Shown here piece by piece: positions 20,028-27,937 of a DNA stretch of 64,000 nucleotides. Numbering within the stretch: the first letter of the stretch is position 1; each line of letters opens with the position of its first letter. A program made the position numbers and the translations under genes. This DNA comes from Streptomyces nigrescens (GTDB taxonomy: Bacteria > Actinomycetota > Actinomycetes > Streptomycetales > Streptomycetaceae): the NCBI GenBank assembly GCA_024349765.1, contig AP026073.1, positions 7,626,001 to 7,690,000 of the forward strand, in the 5' to 3' direction. A model generated the notes under the pieces. The model had not been told where the DNA came from and ran no database searches. It saw nothing but the letters and a program-made list of their open reading frames with translations.

Positions 20028-20540
20028 TCACTCCAGGCCCGCCTCCGCTATCGCGCTGAGGACGATCTGATGGTCCTGGTCGGGGGCGCCACCACCGAAG
20101 CCGATCGCGCCGATCAGCCGCCCGTCGCGGTGGAGCGGCACCCCTCCCGCGAGGAAGAGCAGCGGCCGGTCCAGCGCGGTGGGCAGCGTGTGGAAGAGGC
20201 CGTCGGGCCGTACCAGCTCGACGAGGTCGGCGGTCGGCGCATCCAGCTGGAGGGCGGTGAACGCCTTGCGGGTGCTGGTCTCCCCGGAGATCAGCACGGC
20301 CGCATCGTCCCTACGGAAGCCGAGCAGATGCCCGCCCGCATCCAGAACGCTGACGCTGCCCCGCACCCCGGTGCCCTCGGCCGCCCGCACGGCGGCCTCG
20401 ATGAGGCACTCCGCATCGCGGGTGGTGAGCGGACGGACGACCGGAGCGTCGCGGTCGACGGGGGAGGCGGCACTGGGGCCAGCGGCGGAAGGGGAGGTCG
20501 TGGGGGAGGGAGCGGCCGTGGCGGAGGGGGAGGTGCTCAT
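20028..20540 (-). CDS. GlcG/HbpS-family haem-binding-type protein
   Basis: 170 aa. After an Ala/Pro/Ser-rich N-terminal 30 residues, the fold PF03928 is clear: 'RDAECLIEAAVRAAE', 'VSVLDAGGHLLGFRRDDAA', 'TSTRKAFTALQL', 'FLAGGVPLHRDGRLIGAIGFGGGAPDQDHQIV'. Members bind haem or cobalamin or occur beside oxidation genes. There is no signal peptide of the secreted HbpS type. AAGGA seven bases before ATG 20540 supports the start. Its leader contains a six-fold 12-bp repeat. Confidence 0.85.
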   Translation of the reverse strand: MSTSPSATAAPSPTTSPSAAGPSAASPVDRDAPVVRPLTTRDAECLIEAAVRAAEGTGVRGSVSVLDAGGHLLGFRRDDAAVLISGETSTRKAFTALQLDAPTADLVELVRPDGLFHTLPTALDRPLLFLAGGVPLHRDGRLIGAIGFGGGAPDQDHQIVLSAIAEAGLE

Positions 20541-20541
20541 G

Positions 20542-20614
20542 AGGGGTTCCTTGCGGGGTTTCTTGTGGGGTTCCTTGGGGGTTTCTTGCGGGGTTTCTTG
20601 CGGGGTTTCTTGAA
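20542..20614 (-). repeat. six tandem 12-bp repeats in the leader of the GlcG-like gene
   Basis: On the plus strand the unit is GGGGTTTCTTGC/GGGGTTCCTTGN. Six units (one of 11 bp) run from 20542 to 20614, directly abutting the start codon of the minus-strand gene. On the mRNA each unit supplies AAGAAACCCC or AAGGAACCCC, so the last copy also provides the Shine-Dalgarno. Confidence 0.85.
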
Positions 20615-20680
20615 GAGAGAGGCTGCGCTGCCCGTGCGGTGCGGTCGGTGTATGTCAGCCGTACGGGGCCGCCGTGGGTA

Positions 20681-21901
20681 TCAGTGGTGCGCCGCTGCCA
20701 TGGGCTCGTCGGCGACCGTGGTGGAGCCGCCCGCAGCCACCACCTGGCCACGGCCCGTCTGACGCCGCTCCAAGGCGGAGGCGAATATCGCCACACCGAG
20801 CGCGGCGGCGGTCATCAGCGCACCGACCCAGTTGGGTGCGGTGTAGCCGAGGCCGGCCGAGATGACCAGCCCGCCGAGCCAAGCGGCCAGCGCATTGCCG
20901 AAGTTGAAGGCCGCGATGTTGCCGGCCGAGGCGAGCGTGGGCGCGGCGGCCGCCTGGTCCATGACCCGCTTCTGCAGCGGCGGCACGGTCGCGAAGCCGA
21001 AGATGCCGATCAGCGCGATGGTGATCGTCGCGGCGATCTTGTTGTGCGCGGTGAAGTTGAACGCGGCCAGCGAGAGCGCCAGGCCGGTCATCGACACGTA
21101 CAGCATCGGCATCATGGCGCGGTCGGTGAAACGGCCGGAGACCAAGTTTCCGCCGACCATACCGAGGCCGAAGATGGCCGTCAGCCAGATGACGGAGGAC
21201 GGGGCGAAGCCGGTGACCTCGGTCATCATCGAGGCGAGGTAGGTGACCGCGGCGAAGACACCGCCGAAGCCGAGGACCGTCATCAGCATCGCCAGACCGA
21301 CCTGCGGGTTGCGGAAGACCGCGAGCTCGCTGCCGAGGCGCGAGGCGGCCTTCGCCCGCTGCGCCGGGATCAGCTTGATGATGCCCAGCAGGCCGATCAC
21401 GCCGAGCGCGGTGATGGCGTAGAAGGTGGTCCGCCAGCCGAACTGCTGGCTGAGCATCGTGCCGGCCGGTACGCCCACGACGTTGGCGACGGTCAGGCCG
21501 CTGAACATGAGCGAGATGGCGGCGGCGCGCTTCTGGGGGGCGACGAGGTCGGCGGCAACGATGGCGCCGATGCCGAAGAACGCGCCGTGCGTGAACGCGG
21601 AGACGATCCGGCCGGCAAGCATGATCCAGAAGCTGGGCGCGAGCGACGTGAGCAGGTTGCCCACAATGAACAGGCCCATCAGCAGCATCAGCATCTGCTT
21701 GCGCGTGAAGCGCGTGCCGAGCGCCGTCATCAGCGGGGCGCCGACGACCACGCCGAGGGCGTAGAGAGTGGTCGCGTATCCGGCGAGGGGGATGGAGACG
21801 TCGAAGCCGGCCGCCATGTCGGGCAGCAGGCCCATGACCGCGAACTCGGTCGTTCCGATCCCGAAAGCACCGATGGCAAGAGCCAGGAGTGCGAGAGGCA
21901 T
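20681..21901 (-). CDS. MFS drug/sugar efflux transporter (AraJ/YdhP type)
   Basis: 406 aa, twelve hydrophobic segments starting MPLALLALAIGAFGIGTTEFAVMGLLPD, a signature of the DHA1 efflux permeases; 'GTRFTRKQ' is the loop 2-3 MFS motif. ATG 21901 is clearly the start; the longer frame to 22183 has no membrane character. It is divergent from a MarR regulator with a 133-bp spacer, a classical regulator/efflux pair. Confidence 0.9.
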   Translation of the reverse strand: MPLALLALAIGAFGIGTTEFAVMGLLPDMAAGFDVSIPLAGYATTLYALGVVVGAPLMTALGTRFTRKQMLMLLMGLFIVGNLLTSLAPSFWIMLAGRIVSAFTHGAFFGIGAIVAADLVAPQKRAAAISLMFSGLTVANVVGVPAGTMLSQQFGWRTTFYAITALGVIGLLGIIKLIPAQRAKAASRLGSELAVFRNPQVGLAMLMTVLGFGGVFAAVTYLASMMTEVTGFAPSSVIWLTAIFGLGMVGGNLVSGRFTDRAMMPMLYVSMTGLALSLAAFNFTAHNKIAATITIALIGIFGFATVPPLQKRVMDQAAAAPTLASAGNIAAFNFGNALAAWLGGLVISAGLGYTAPNWVGALMTAAALGVAIFASALERRQTGRGQVVAAGGSTTVADEPMAAAHH

Positions 21902-21949
21902 GACGGATCCCTTCGAATGATTGCGTCCGTCCCTTACGAGCGTCCACAA

Positions 21950-21974
21950 TAATTGCAGACGCGGGTTAATTGCA
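21950..21974. promoter_or_regulatory. direct repeats TAATTGCA between the MFS and MarR genes (candidate operator)
   Basis: TAATTGCA occurs at 21950-21957 and 21967-21974, 17 bp apart, in an AT-rich patch inside the shared promoter region. It could be a MarR operator, but MarR sites are normally inverted repeats, so this is a weak assignment. Confidence 0.35.
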
Positions 21975-22034
21975 AGCGCCGGATATTTCGCTGGTGTCCT
22001 ATCCTGGATCGTGCGCCCCATGAGGAGGTCTTCG

Positions 22035-22622
22035 ATGACGCAGCAGACGCGCGAGAAGCAGAAAGCTCGGCCGCAGACGGAGGCCGCGAGGGCAGGCGCC
22101 CCGCAGGTGGAGGCCACGGGACCGGAGGTCCCGGAGACCGCAGTGACCCCGGACGCCGCGCCCGGCTGCCCGCCGGCGGCCACCCCCGCCCTGGCTCAGG
22201 GCTGGTGCGCGCTCTCGGCTCTGCACGGCCGCATCGAGTCGCACATCGAGCGCGCTCTTCAGGCGCAGCACGACCTCAGCGTCCGCGAGTTCTCGGTCCT
22301 CAACGTGCTCAGCGAGCAGCACGACGGGCCGGGCGGTCATCTGCGGATGAATCAGGTCGCGGACTCGGTCGTGCTCAGCCAGAGCGCCACCACCCGCCTC
22401 GTGACCCGCCTGGAGGACCGCGGTCTGCTGTCCCGCTACCTGTGCCCCGACGACCGGCGTGGCATCTATACGAACGTCACGCCTGACGGGCTGGCCCTCC
22501 TGGTGGAGGCCCGGCCGACGCATGACGGGGCCCTCTGCGAGGCCCTGCAGGAGGCCGCACAGCGGCCTGAGCTGGCGCCGCTGGTCACGGCGGTCCAGAC
22601 CCTCGCCCCGTCACAGGACTGA
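22035..22622 (+). CDS. MarR-family transcriptional regulator
   Basis: 195 aa. A Pro/Ala-rich N-terminal 45 residues precede a MarR winged helix (LSVREFSVLNVLSEQ, MNQVADSVVLSQSATTRLVTRLEDRGLLSRYLCPDDRRGIYTNVTPDGLALL). ATG 22035 follows GAGGAGG by six bases. It is divergently placed from the efflux gene it probably represses. Confidence 0.9.
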   Translation: MTQQTREKQKARPQTEAARAGAPQVEATGPEVPETAVTPDAAPGCPPAATPALAQGWCALSALHGRIESHIERALQAQHDLSVREFSVLNVLSEQHDGPGGHLRMNQVADSVVLSQSATTRLVTRLEDRGLLSRYLCPDDRRGIYTNVTPDGLALLVEARPTHDGALCEALQEAAQRPELAPLVTAVQTLAPSQD

Positions 22623-22672
22623 CCGGCGGCCAGGTCGGCGCGGCGGAGATGCCGAGGCATAGGGTCGCGCCC

Positions 22673-23125
22673 ATGAGCGACATCGAGATACGCCGCGCCA
22701 CCGAGGCCGACCTGCCCGCCATCGTCGCGATGCTTGCTGACGACCCGTTGGGCGCCACCCGGGAATCGCCGGACGACCTGGCTCCGTACATCGCCGCCTA
22801 CACGGCACTGGCCGCCGACCCGAACCAGCACCTGATCGTCGCGGCGCGCGAAGGACGGACGATCGGAACGCTCCAGCTCACGGTCATCCCCGGGCTGTCC
22901 CGGCGCGGCGCCACCCGGTCGATCATCGAAGGCGTGCGGGTGCACCGTGAGGAACGCGGCAGCGGCCTCGGAACCCAGCTCATCGAGTGGGCGATCACCG
23001 AATCACGCACGCTGGGCTGCGGGATGGTGCAGCTGACCTCCGACGCCACCCGCGTCGATGCCCACCGCTTCTACGAGCGCCTCGGCTTCGAGGCCTCCCA
23101 TCTGGGATTCAAGCTGATGCTCTGA
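22673..23125 (+). CDS. GNAT-family N-acetyltransferase
   Basis: 150 aa. The acetyl-CoA binding motif 'VRVHREERGSGLGTQLIEWAI' (R/QxxGxG/A region with SGLG) and the C-terminal 'HRFYERLGFEASHLGFKL' are typical of GNAT enzymes. The substrate cannot be told. The start is ATG 22673, 50 bp after the MarR gene, so it could be co-transcribed with it. Confidence 0.9.
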   Translation: MSDIEIRRATEADLPAIVAMLADDPLGATRESPDDLAPYIAAYTALAADPNQHLIVAAREGRTIGTLQLTVIPGLSRRGATRSIIEGVRVHREERGSGLGTQLIEWAITESRTLGCGMVQLTSDATRVDAHRFYERLGFEASHLGFKLML

Positions 23126-23137
23126 ACGAGGACAGCG

Positions 23138-23896
23138 TCACATCCGCCGGGTGCGGCCCCGCGCCCGGTGTGCCCGCTGCCGGCAGGCCCCGCCGCAGTA
23201 GCGCGCGGGCCGGCCGGTGCGCGCGGGTTCGATCACCGTCCCGCACTCCCCACACCGCGTTTCGTTACGGTTTCCGGGCGAACCGGGCAGTTTCGTTACG
23301 GTGTCTTGGGTGCGCAGCGCATCACACATCAGCGCCGTCATCCGGCCCGGCGCCCCGCCGTCCGCGTCCGATCCGGACCGGGCCTGCTCCATGGAGAGAC
23401 AGCCCACCAGCAGCGCCTTGAGGTCGGCGAGCCCGACGTCCAGCCGTACCTTGCCGGCGAGTTGGGCTCTGGTGAGCAAGGATTCCAGCGCCTCGTCGAA
23501 GTCCCGCCCGGCCTCCGGCGACGGCCCGAAGCGTCCCGTGCCGGCCGCCTCCAGCGCGTCACACAACGCCTTGTTCCGTGACGCGAGGCGCACCACCGAG
23601 GACAGGTAGCGGAAGAAGACCTCGCCGGGTTCGTCGACATCCACCAAGTCCCTTGCGGTGTCCGTGAAGAGCTCGATCCGCTCGACGACGGCCGCCCTGA
23701 ACAGGGCTTCCTTGGAAGGAAAATGGCGGTAGACGGTGCCCGCGCCGACCCCTGCCCGGCGGGCGATCTCGCCGAGCGGCACCCCCAACCCCTGTTCCTC
23801 GAAGGCCGATCGGGCCGCCTGGAGCACGAGCGCCCTGTTGCGCCGCGCATCAGAGCGCGCGGGCGCATGACCGCGCCGGGCACCACCCTCCGCCAT
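23138..23896 (-). CDS. TetR-family regulator with C-terminal Cys4 zinc-ribbon-like tail
   Basis: 252 aa. The N-terminal TetR helix-turn-helix (ALVLQAARSAFEEQGLGVPLGEIARRAGVGAGTVYRHFPSKEALF) and a ligand domain with the 'LKALLVGCLS' helix are followed, after residue about 210, by CGECG...RYCGGACRQRAHRARGR, a four-cysteine knuckle (CxxC-x15-CxxxC) with a basic tail. ATG 23896 is supported by GGAGG; the upstream start at 23950 is not. It converges on the GNAT gene with a 12-bp gap. No divergent target is visible; upstream lies the parS/terminator spacer. Confidence 0.85.
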   Translation of the reverse strand: MAEGGARRGHAPARSDARRNRALVLQAARSAFEEQGLGVPLGEIARRAGVGAGTVYRHFPSKEALFRAAVVERIELFTDTARDLVDVDEPGEVFFRYLSSVVRLASRNKALCDALEAAGTGRFGPSPEAGRDFDEALESLLTRAQLAGKVRLDVGLADLKALLVGCLSMEQARSGSDADGGAPGRMTALMCDALRTQDTVTKLPGSPGNRNETRCGECGTVIEPARTGRPARYCGGACRQRAHRARGRTRRM

Positions 23897-24260
23897 CCCC
23901 GGACCTCCTGAAGACCCTGCCCCACCGGTTCGCGCATCCCGCACCAACAAACGGGTCGCTCATTCCGATTCTATGAGAGCGTTTGGACATGATCGTTAAG
24001 GGACTCACGGCGAGATACCGGAGAGGGTGCGCGCGGTCGAGCACACAGGCCGGGGCTGTCGAGCACACGAGCCGGGCCAGAGCATGAGTCAGAGCCACCG
24101 GACGTTGCCGGGGGAACCTTCAGCGCGTCGGGGATCTTCAGCATTCAGCCTGCCGCCGGTGCATCTGACGCGCCACCGGAGTACACCCGGTCGGGCCGGT
24201 CTCCGCGTCCACGCACAGGAGCAATCAGTACTCAACTACCGGACTGCGAACGGGACTTGG

Positions 24261-24306
24261 CAAACAAAAATGGGCCCTTGAGGAGCACTTCGGCGACCTC
24301 GGGCCC
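24261..24306 (-). terminator. intrinsic terminator with U-tract
   Basis: On the minus strand GGGCCCGAGG (from 24306) pairs with CCTC-AA-GGGCCC (to 24272), followed by ATTTTTGTTTG. This is a textbook Rho-independent signal, rare in this GC-rich window. It lies downstream of the aminotransferase gene, after both parS sites. Confidence 0.75.
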
Positions 24307-24320
24307 GAGCGAGTGAGCTG

Positions 24321-24334
24321 GTTTCACGTGAAAC
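24321..24334. other. parS site
   Basis: Exact GTTTCACGTGAAAC between a 34-bp parS palindrome and a U-tract terminator; centre-to-centre 46 bp from the next parS. Confidence 0.95.
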
Positions 24335-24356
24335 GGCGGTGCATGGCGCATCCGCA

Positions 24357-24390
24357 GGGGGGTCGTGTTTCACGTGAAACACGACCCCCC
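24357..24390. other. 34-bp perfect palindrome built on a parS site (24367-24380)
   Basis: The left half is GGGGGGTCGTGTTTCAC and the right half is its exact reverse complement, with the 14-bp parS at the centre. It begins 10 bp after the stop of the minus-strand aminotransferase gene, the position of a terminator. Confidence 0.92.
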
Positions 24391-24399
24391 GCGGCATCC

Positions 24400-25545
24400 T
24401 CAGCCGGCGGACACCCCGTCCCATGCCTCGCCCGCCGCAACGGCTGCGCCCTCGGCATCCACCGAGACGCCCAGCGCACGAAGCCCGCCGGCCAGCGCCA
24501 CCAGCGAGGCCCTGACCACTGCGAGATCGGCGGCACGGCCGTAGTGGTTCACCCGGATCATCTCCTTGGCCAGCGTTCCCGCCGCGGCCTGCACGGGCAC
24601 CGCTCCGTCCACCGCGAGTGCGGCGGCCACGATCTCCCGTGCGTCGACTCCCTCGGGCGCGCGCAGGGTTGTTGCCGCCGGCGCCGCGTCCTCGTCACGC
24701 TCGACGTACGGAGTCAGCTCCCCCAGGGCCCGCACGCCGGCCCGGGTCGCCGCTGCCGCCGCCCGGTGCCGGGCGATGACCGCGTCCAGCCCCTCCGCCT
24801 CGATACGGTCCGCCGCCTGCTCCAGCGCGAGCATCTCCAGCTGAGCCGGCGCGTGCGGCAGAGCCGTACGACCGCCGTCGAGCCAGCGTTCCTTCCAATC
24901 CAGCAGCGACAGGTACGAACGCCGCGGGGCCCGCTCATTGGCGGCGATCCGCTCCCACGCCCGGGCGCTGACCGAGGCCACGGACACTCCGGCGGGCCCG
25001 GCCAGCGCCTTCTGTCCGCCGATGACGCACAGGTCCACGCCCCACTCATCGGTCAACAGCGGCTCGGCACCGACCGAAGCGACCGCGTCCAGCATCAGCA
25101 GCGCGCCGTGCTCCCGCACCACGGCGCCGATCTCGGCGACGGGGTTGGTGTTGCCGGTGGCCGCCTCGGCGTGCACCAGGCTCACAAAGTCGATTTCGGG
25201 GCGCTCACGCAGCGCCTCGGCCACCTGGCGCGGGTCGACCGCTCCGGTGAAGGGTGCGGAGAGGGTGACCACCTCGGCGCCGCAGGAACGCAGCCAGCCG
25301 CCGAAGGTCTCCCCGTAGGGGCCGGTGATGATGTTGAGGGCGGTGCTGCCGGGCCGTACGGCGGACCGGATGCAGGCCTCCAGCGGCAGCAGCGCCTCGC
25401 CCTGCATCGTCACGACGTCGCAGCGGGTGCGCATCAGCGCGGCGACCTTGTCCTCGATGCGCGCGAAGTGGGCCGCGGTGAGGGGCGGCAGGTCGAGCAG
25501 GTCGGGGGCAGCGGTGTTCGCGGTCGGATCAGACACGGCAGACAT
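24400..25545 (-). CDS. class V pyridoxal-phosphate aminotransferase (alanine/serine-glyoxylate type)
   Basis: 381 aa. Landmarks are 'NIITGPYGETFGGWLRSCGAEV', 'LMLDAVASVGAEPLLTDEWGVDLCVIGGQKALAGPAG' with the PLP lysine at residue 179, and 'VNHYGRAAD' near the C-terminus. This matches the small-domain class V family that includes alanine-glyoxylate and phosphoserine/(S)-ureidoglycine-glyoxylate enzymes; which one is not decidable. GGAAGG four bases before ATG 25545 sets the start. Confidence 0.87.
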   Translation of the reverse strand: MSAVSDPTANTAAPDLLDLPPLTAAHFARIEDKVAALMRTRCDVVTMQGEALLPLEACIRSAVRPGSTALNIITGPYGETFGGWLRSCGAEVVTLSAPFTGAVDPRQVAEALRERPEIDFVSLVHAEAATGNTNPVAEIGAVVREHGALLMLDAVASVGAEPLLTDEWGVDLCVIGGQKALAGPAGVSVASVSARAWERIAANERAPRRSYLSLLDWKERWLDGGRTALPHAPAQLEMLALEQAADRIEAEGLDAVIARHRAAAAATRAGVRALGELTPYVERDEDAAPAATTLRAPEGVDAREIVAAALAVDGAVPVQAAAGTLAKEMIRVNHYGRAADLAVVRASLVALAGGLRALGVSVDAEGAAVAAGEAWDGVSAG

Positions 25546-25637
25546 GGGGCCTTCCAGCGGTAGCGAGCCGCCTCGGCGCGGCTCCTGACATCGGATTCGA
25601 CTGTACGTCCGGAGTCCGCGCCGCCGCGTTACGGGCG

Positions 25638-27101
25638 TCAGACCCGCCAGCCCTCCGGGTCCACTCCGCCGGGCACCGGTCCCGACGGCTCGTAGGGACC
25701 GCGGGTGAAGACGAAGGTGCCGAGGTCGAGATGGCTGACCGCGCCCTGCTCGTCCCGCACCACCCGCAGCGTCTCGCCCGCGTAGTAGCCGTCCAGGCCG
25801 GTCCAGGTGCCGTCGTCCTCGGCACGGAACCGCGAGCCCCGTCCCGCCCCGGACAGCGGGGCGAGTTCCAGCTCGCGGTCGGCCCGCAGCCGCAACGCAT
25901 GCGGGTTCGCGCCCCAGTACCAGGGCCCTGTCAGCGCCAGCAGCTCCGGATCCAGCGGTCCGGACAGCGGACGCCAGGGCTCGGGGATCCGGGGCTCGTG
26001 TGCGGTCACGATCCCGGCGAGCTCGGACGCGATGGTGGGAACCGCAGGACCCGAGGTGCAGTTCGCCAGCACGATCACCGCCACGTCCTCCTCCGGGTCG
26101 GTCCACAGTGTCGCCAGGAACCCGGGCATCGAGCCGGTGTGCCCGGCCAGCCGGCGCCCTCCCCGGCGTACGAGCTGGAGTCCCAGCCCGTACCCGGCGT
26201 CCCAGCCGTTCTCCTCCGGCGGCACCGCGGGCGTGCGCATCTCGGCCACGGTCGACGCGCTCAGCACCCGGTCGTCACCACGCAGCAGGAAGGCCCCCCA
26301 GCGGCACAGGTCGTCCGGTGTCGACCACAACTGGCCTGCCGGAGCCATCAGTCCGGTGTCGTGGGCGGGTTCGGGCAGCAGCGCATCGGCCCACGGATGC
26401 ACCGCCCAGCCGTTCGCGTGGGGCGCCTGGGGATCGAGCGTCGTACGGGCCATGCCCAGGGGCTGAAGGACCTCGTCCCGCAGCACCTCGTACCAGGGCG
26501 TGCCGCCCCGAAGCCGCTCGACGACTGCGCCGAGCAGGGCGTATCCCGGGTTGGAGTAGTGGTGGCGACGTCCCGCCGCGAGCCGCTGCGGGCGGTCATC
26601 GAACAGATCGGCCGGCTCGGGGCGCAGCTCGCCCGCGGTTCGCTCCCACCACGGGCCACGCGGCTCGGCGGTCAACCCCGAGGAATGGGAGAGGAGTTGG
26701 GCGATCGTCGCCTCAGGCACCGGGGTGCTCTTGAGGTGCTTGCCCACAGGATCGTCCAGACGCAGCAGCCCTTCGTCGCGCAGCCTCATCACGAGGACGG
26801 CGATCAGCGTTTTGGTGAGCGAGCCGATCCGGTACTGCACATCGCCGTGCGGCGCCGCCCCTTCTACCGAGCCCCGGCTCCCCATCCAGACCGGTCGTCC
26901 CTCGCGCACCACCGCACCCACCATCGAAGGCGCCCGCCCCTCGGCCTGCCCGACGGCCAGTCGGCGTAGCAGCGCCCGCCGCGTCTGGGGCAACAGCTCC
27001 GTGAACGCCACAGAGGTCTCGGCCCACACCGGCTCCCCGTCCACCGGCCGGGGACCGTCCGCTACGGGCTCAGGCGACTCCGCGGACTGGGTGATGGTCA
27101 T
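25638..27101 (-). CDS. serine beta-lactamase-like hydrolase (class C/esterase fold)
   Basis: 487 aa. The SxxK motif is S94-L-T-K97, Tyr motif YSN near residue 189, and HTG near 330. These are the three PF00144 motifs, so a D-Ala-D-Ala peptidase/esterase-like enzyme is expected. It has no signal peptide, so it is probably cytoplasmic. The C-terminal about 120 residues form an additional beta-rich domain (ALTGPWYWGANPHALRL). ATG 27101 has GAGGAG upstream. It lies in a run of four same-strand genes. Confidence 0.85.
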   Translation of the reverse strand: MTITQSAESPEPVADGPRPVDGEPVWAETSVAFTELLPQTRRALLRRLAVGQAEGRAPSMVGAVVREGRPVWMGSRGSVEGAAPHGDVQYRIGSLTKTLIAVLVMRLRDEGLLRLDDPVGKHLKSTPVPEATIAQLLSHSSGLTAEPRGPWWERTAGELRPEPADLFDDRPQRLAAGRRHHYSNPGYALLGAVVERLRGGTPWYEVLRDEVLQPLGMARTTLDPQAPHANGWAVHPWADALLPEPAHDTGLMAPAGQLWSTPDDLCRWGAFLLRGDDRVLSASTVAEMRTPAVPPEENGWDAGYGLGLQLVRRGGRRLAGHTGSMPGFLATLWTDPEEDVAVIVLANCTSGPAVPTIASELAGIVTAHEPRIPEPWRPLSGPLDPELLALTGPWYWGANPHALRLRADRELELAPLSGAGRGSRFRAEDDGTWTGLDGYYAGETLRVVRDEQGAVSHLDLGTFVFTRGPYEPSGPVPGGVDPEGWRV

Positions 27102-27152
27102 GGCGCGCTCCTCAACGACAGGTCCGACTCGGCCGGCCCCTATCCTCACCGC

Positions 27153-27923
27153 TCACCGCAGCGCCGTCGCCCCGATGACCGCACCCAGTTCGGTCTGCTC
27201 GTCCGCCGGCAGCCAGCGCGCCGCATGCACCATGTGCAGCGCGGACCGGAGCCGTACGCGGTCCGCTTCCGTTCCGAGGTGGCCGAGGTACGCCGGGAGC
27301 GTCAGCCCCAGCGCCTTGAGGTCGGCCCGCGCACACCAACGCGCCAACAGCTCGCGGATGCGTCCGTCGAGCTCGGCATCGAGGGGCTGGAGCGCCGCGG
27401 CACCGGGCAGCGTGGGGGCGTCGGACACTTCGTCGGACACTTCGGCGGGCACCGCGTCGGCCGTCGCCCGCAGCCCCTCCGCGATCGCGAAACGGTTCCA
27501 GTCGCCGTACTGGCCGTGGTGGTCGTAGTGGTCACGTTGGCCGTGCCGATCGTGCCGGCCTCCGGCCGGGTCACACACCCGCTCCGCTGCCCGCAGGAAG
27601 TAGTGGTGAGCGAGTGCGCGGCGGCCGAGCCGCCGATAAGCATGGGCCATGTTCAGATACAGCGAGGGATAGAACTCCCGCACGCGCTCATCCGCGACGC
27701 GATCGGCGCGGTCCAGGCATTCCTGGTTCCACCGCAGCGTCTCCTCCGCCGACTTCTGGTGCCGCGCGAGGTAGTGCGCGGCGATGCACGCCTCATAGTC
27801 GTCGGCGGCGATGTCCCAGGCCTGCTGGAAGAGTTCGCGCGCGACTTCCGCCCGCCCCTCCGCCTCGGCCTGCATCCCTTTCCCGCACAACCGGACCACG
27901 GGCAGTTCCGGATCCATCGTCAC
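27153..27923 (-). CDS. TPR-like helical protein of unknown function
   Basis: 256 aa, not assigned to a named family. Helical pairs in the first half (ARELFQQAWDIAADDYEACIAAHYLARHQ, YPSLYLNMAHAYRRLGRRALAHHYFLRAAE) have TPR character. Between residues about 125 and 150 lies a low-complexity His/Asp/Tyr insert (RHDRHGQRDHYDHHGQYGDW). The start could be GTG 27923 (GGAGGAGG upstream, used here), ATG 27917, or ATG 27941, which would overlap the preceding stop as ATGA. In every case it is translationally tied to the MerR-clamp gene just upstream. Confidence 0.65.
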   Translation of the reverse strand: MTMDPELPVVRLCGKGMQAEAEGRAEVARELFQQAWDIAADDYEACIAAHYLARHQKSAEETLRWNQECLDRADRVADERVREFYPSLYLNMAHAYRRLGRRALAHHYFLRAAERVCDPAGGRHDRHGQRDHYDHHGQYGDWNRFAIAEGLRATADAVPAEVSDEVSDAPTLPGAAALQPLDAELDGRIRELLARWCARADLKALGLTLPAYLGHLGTEADRVRLRSALHMVHAARWLPADEQTELGAVIGATALR

Positions 27924-27937
27924 GCTCCCCTCCTCCG

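Larger units (their letters stand above)
23897..24399. other. intergenic stretch with two parS sites and two hairpins, no gene
   Basis: About 500 bp between the TetR start and the aminotransferase stop. No open frame is credible (one of 84 codons at 24027-24281 lacks a ribosome-binding site and any motif). It holds a U-tract terminator and two parS sites listed separately, and presumably the TetR promoter at its left end. Confidence 0.6.

Noticed and set aside
24027-24281. Open frame of 84 codons in the TetR/aminotransferase spacer
   Set aside because: No ribosome-binding site and no recognisable feature; it contains the U-tract terminator of the opposite strand.
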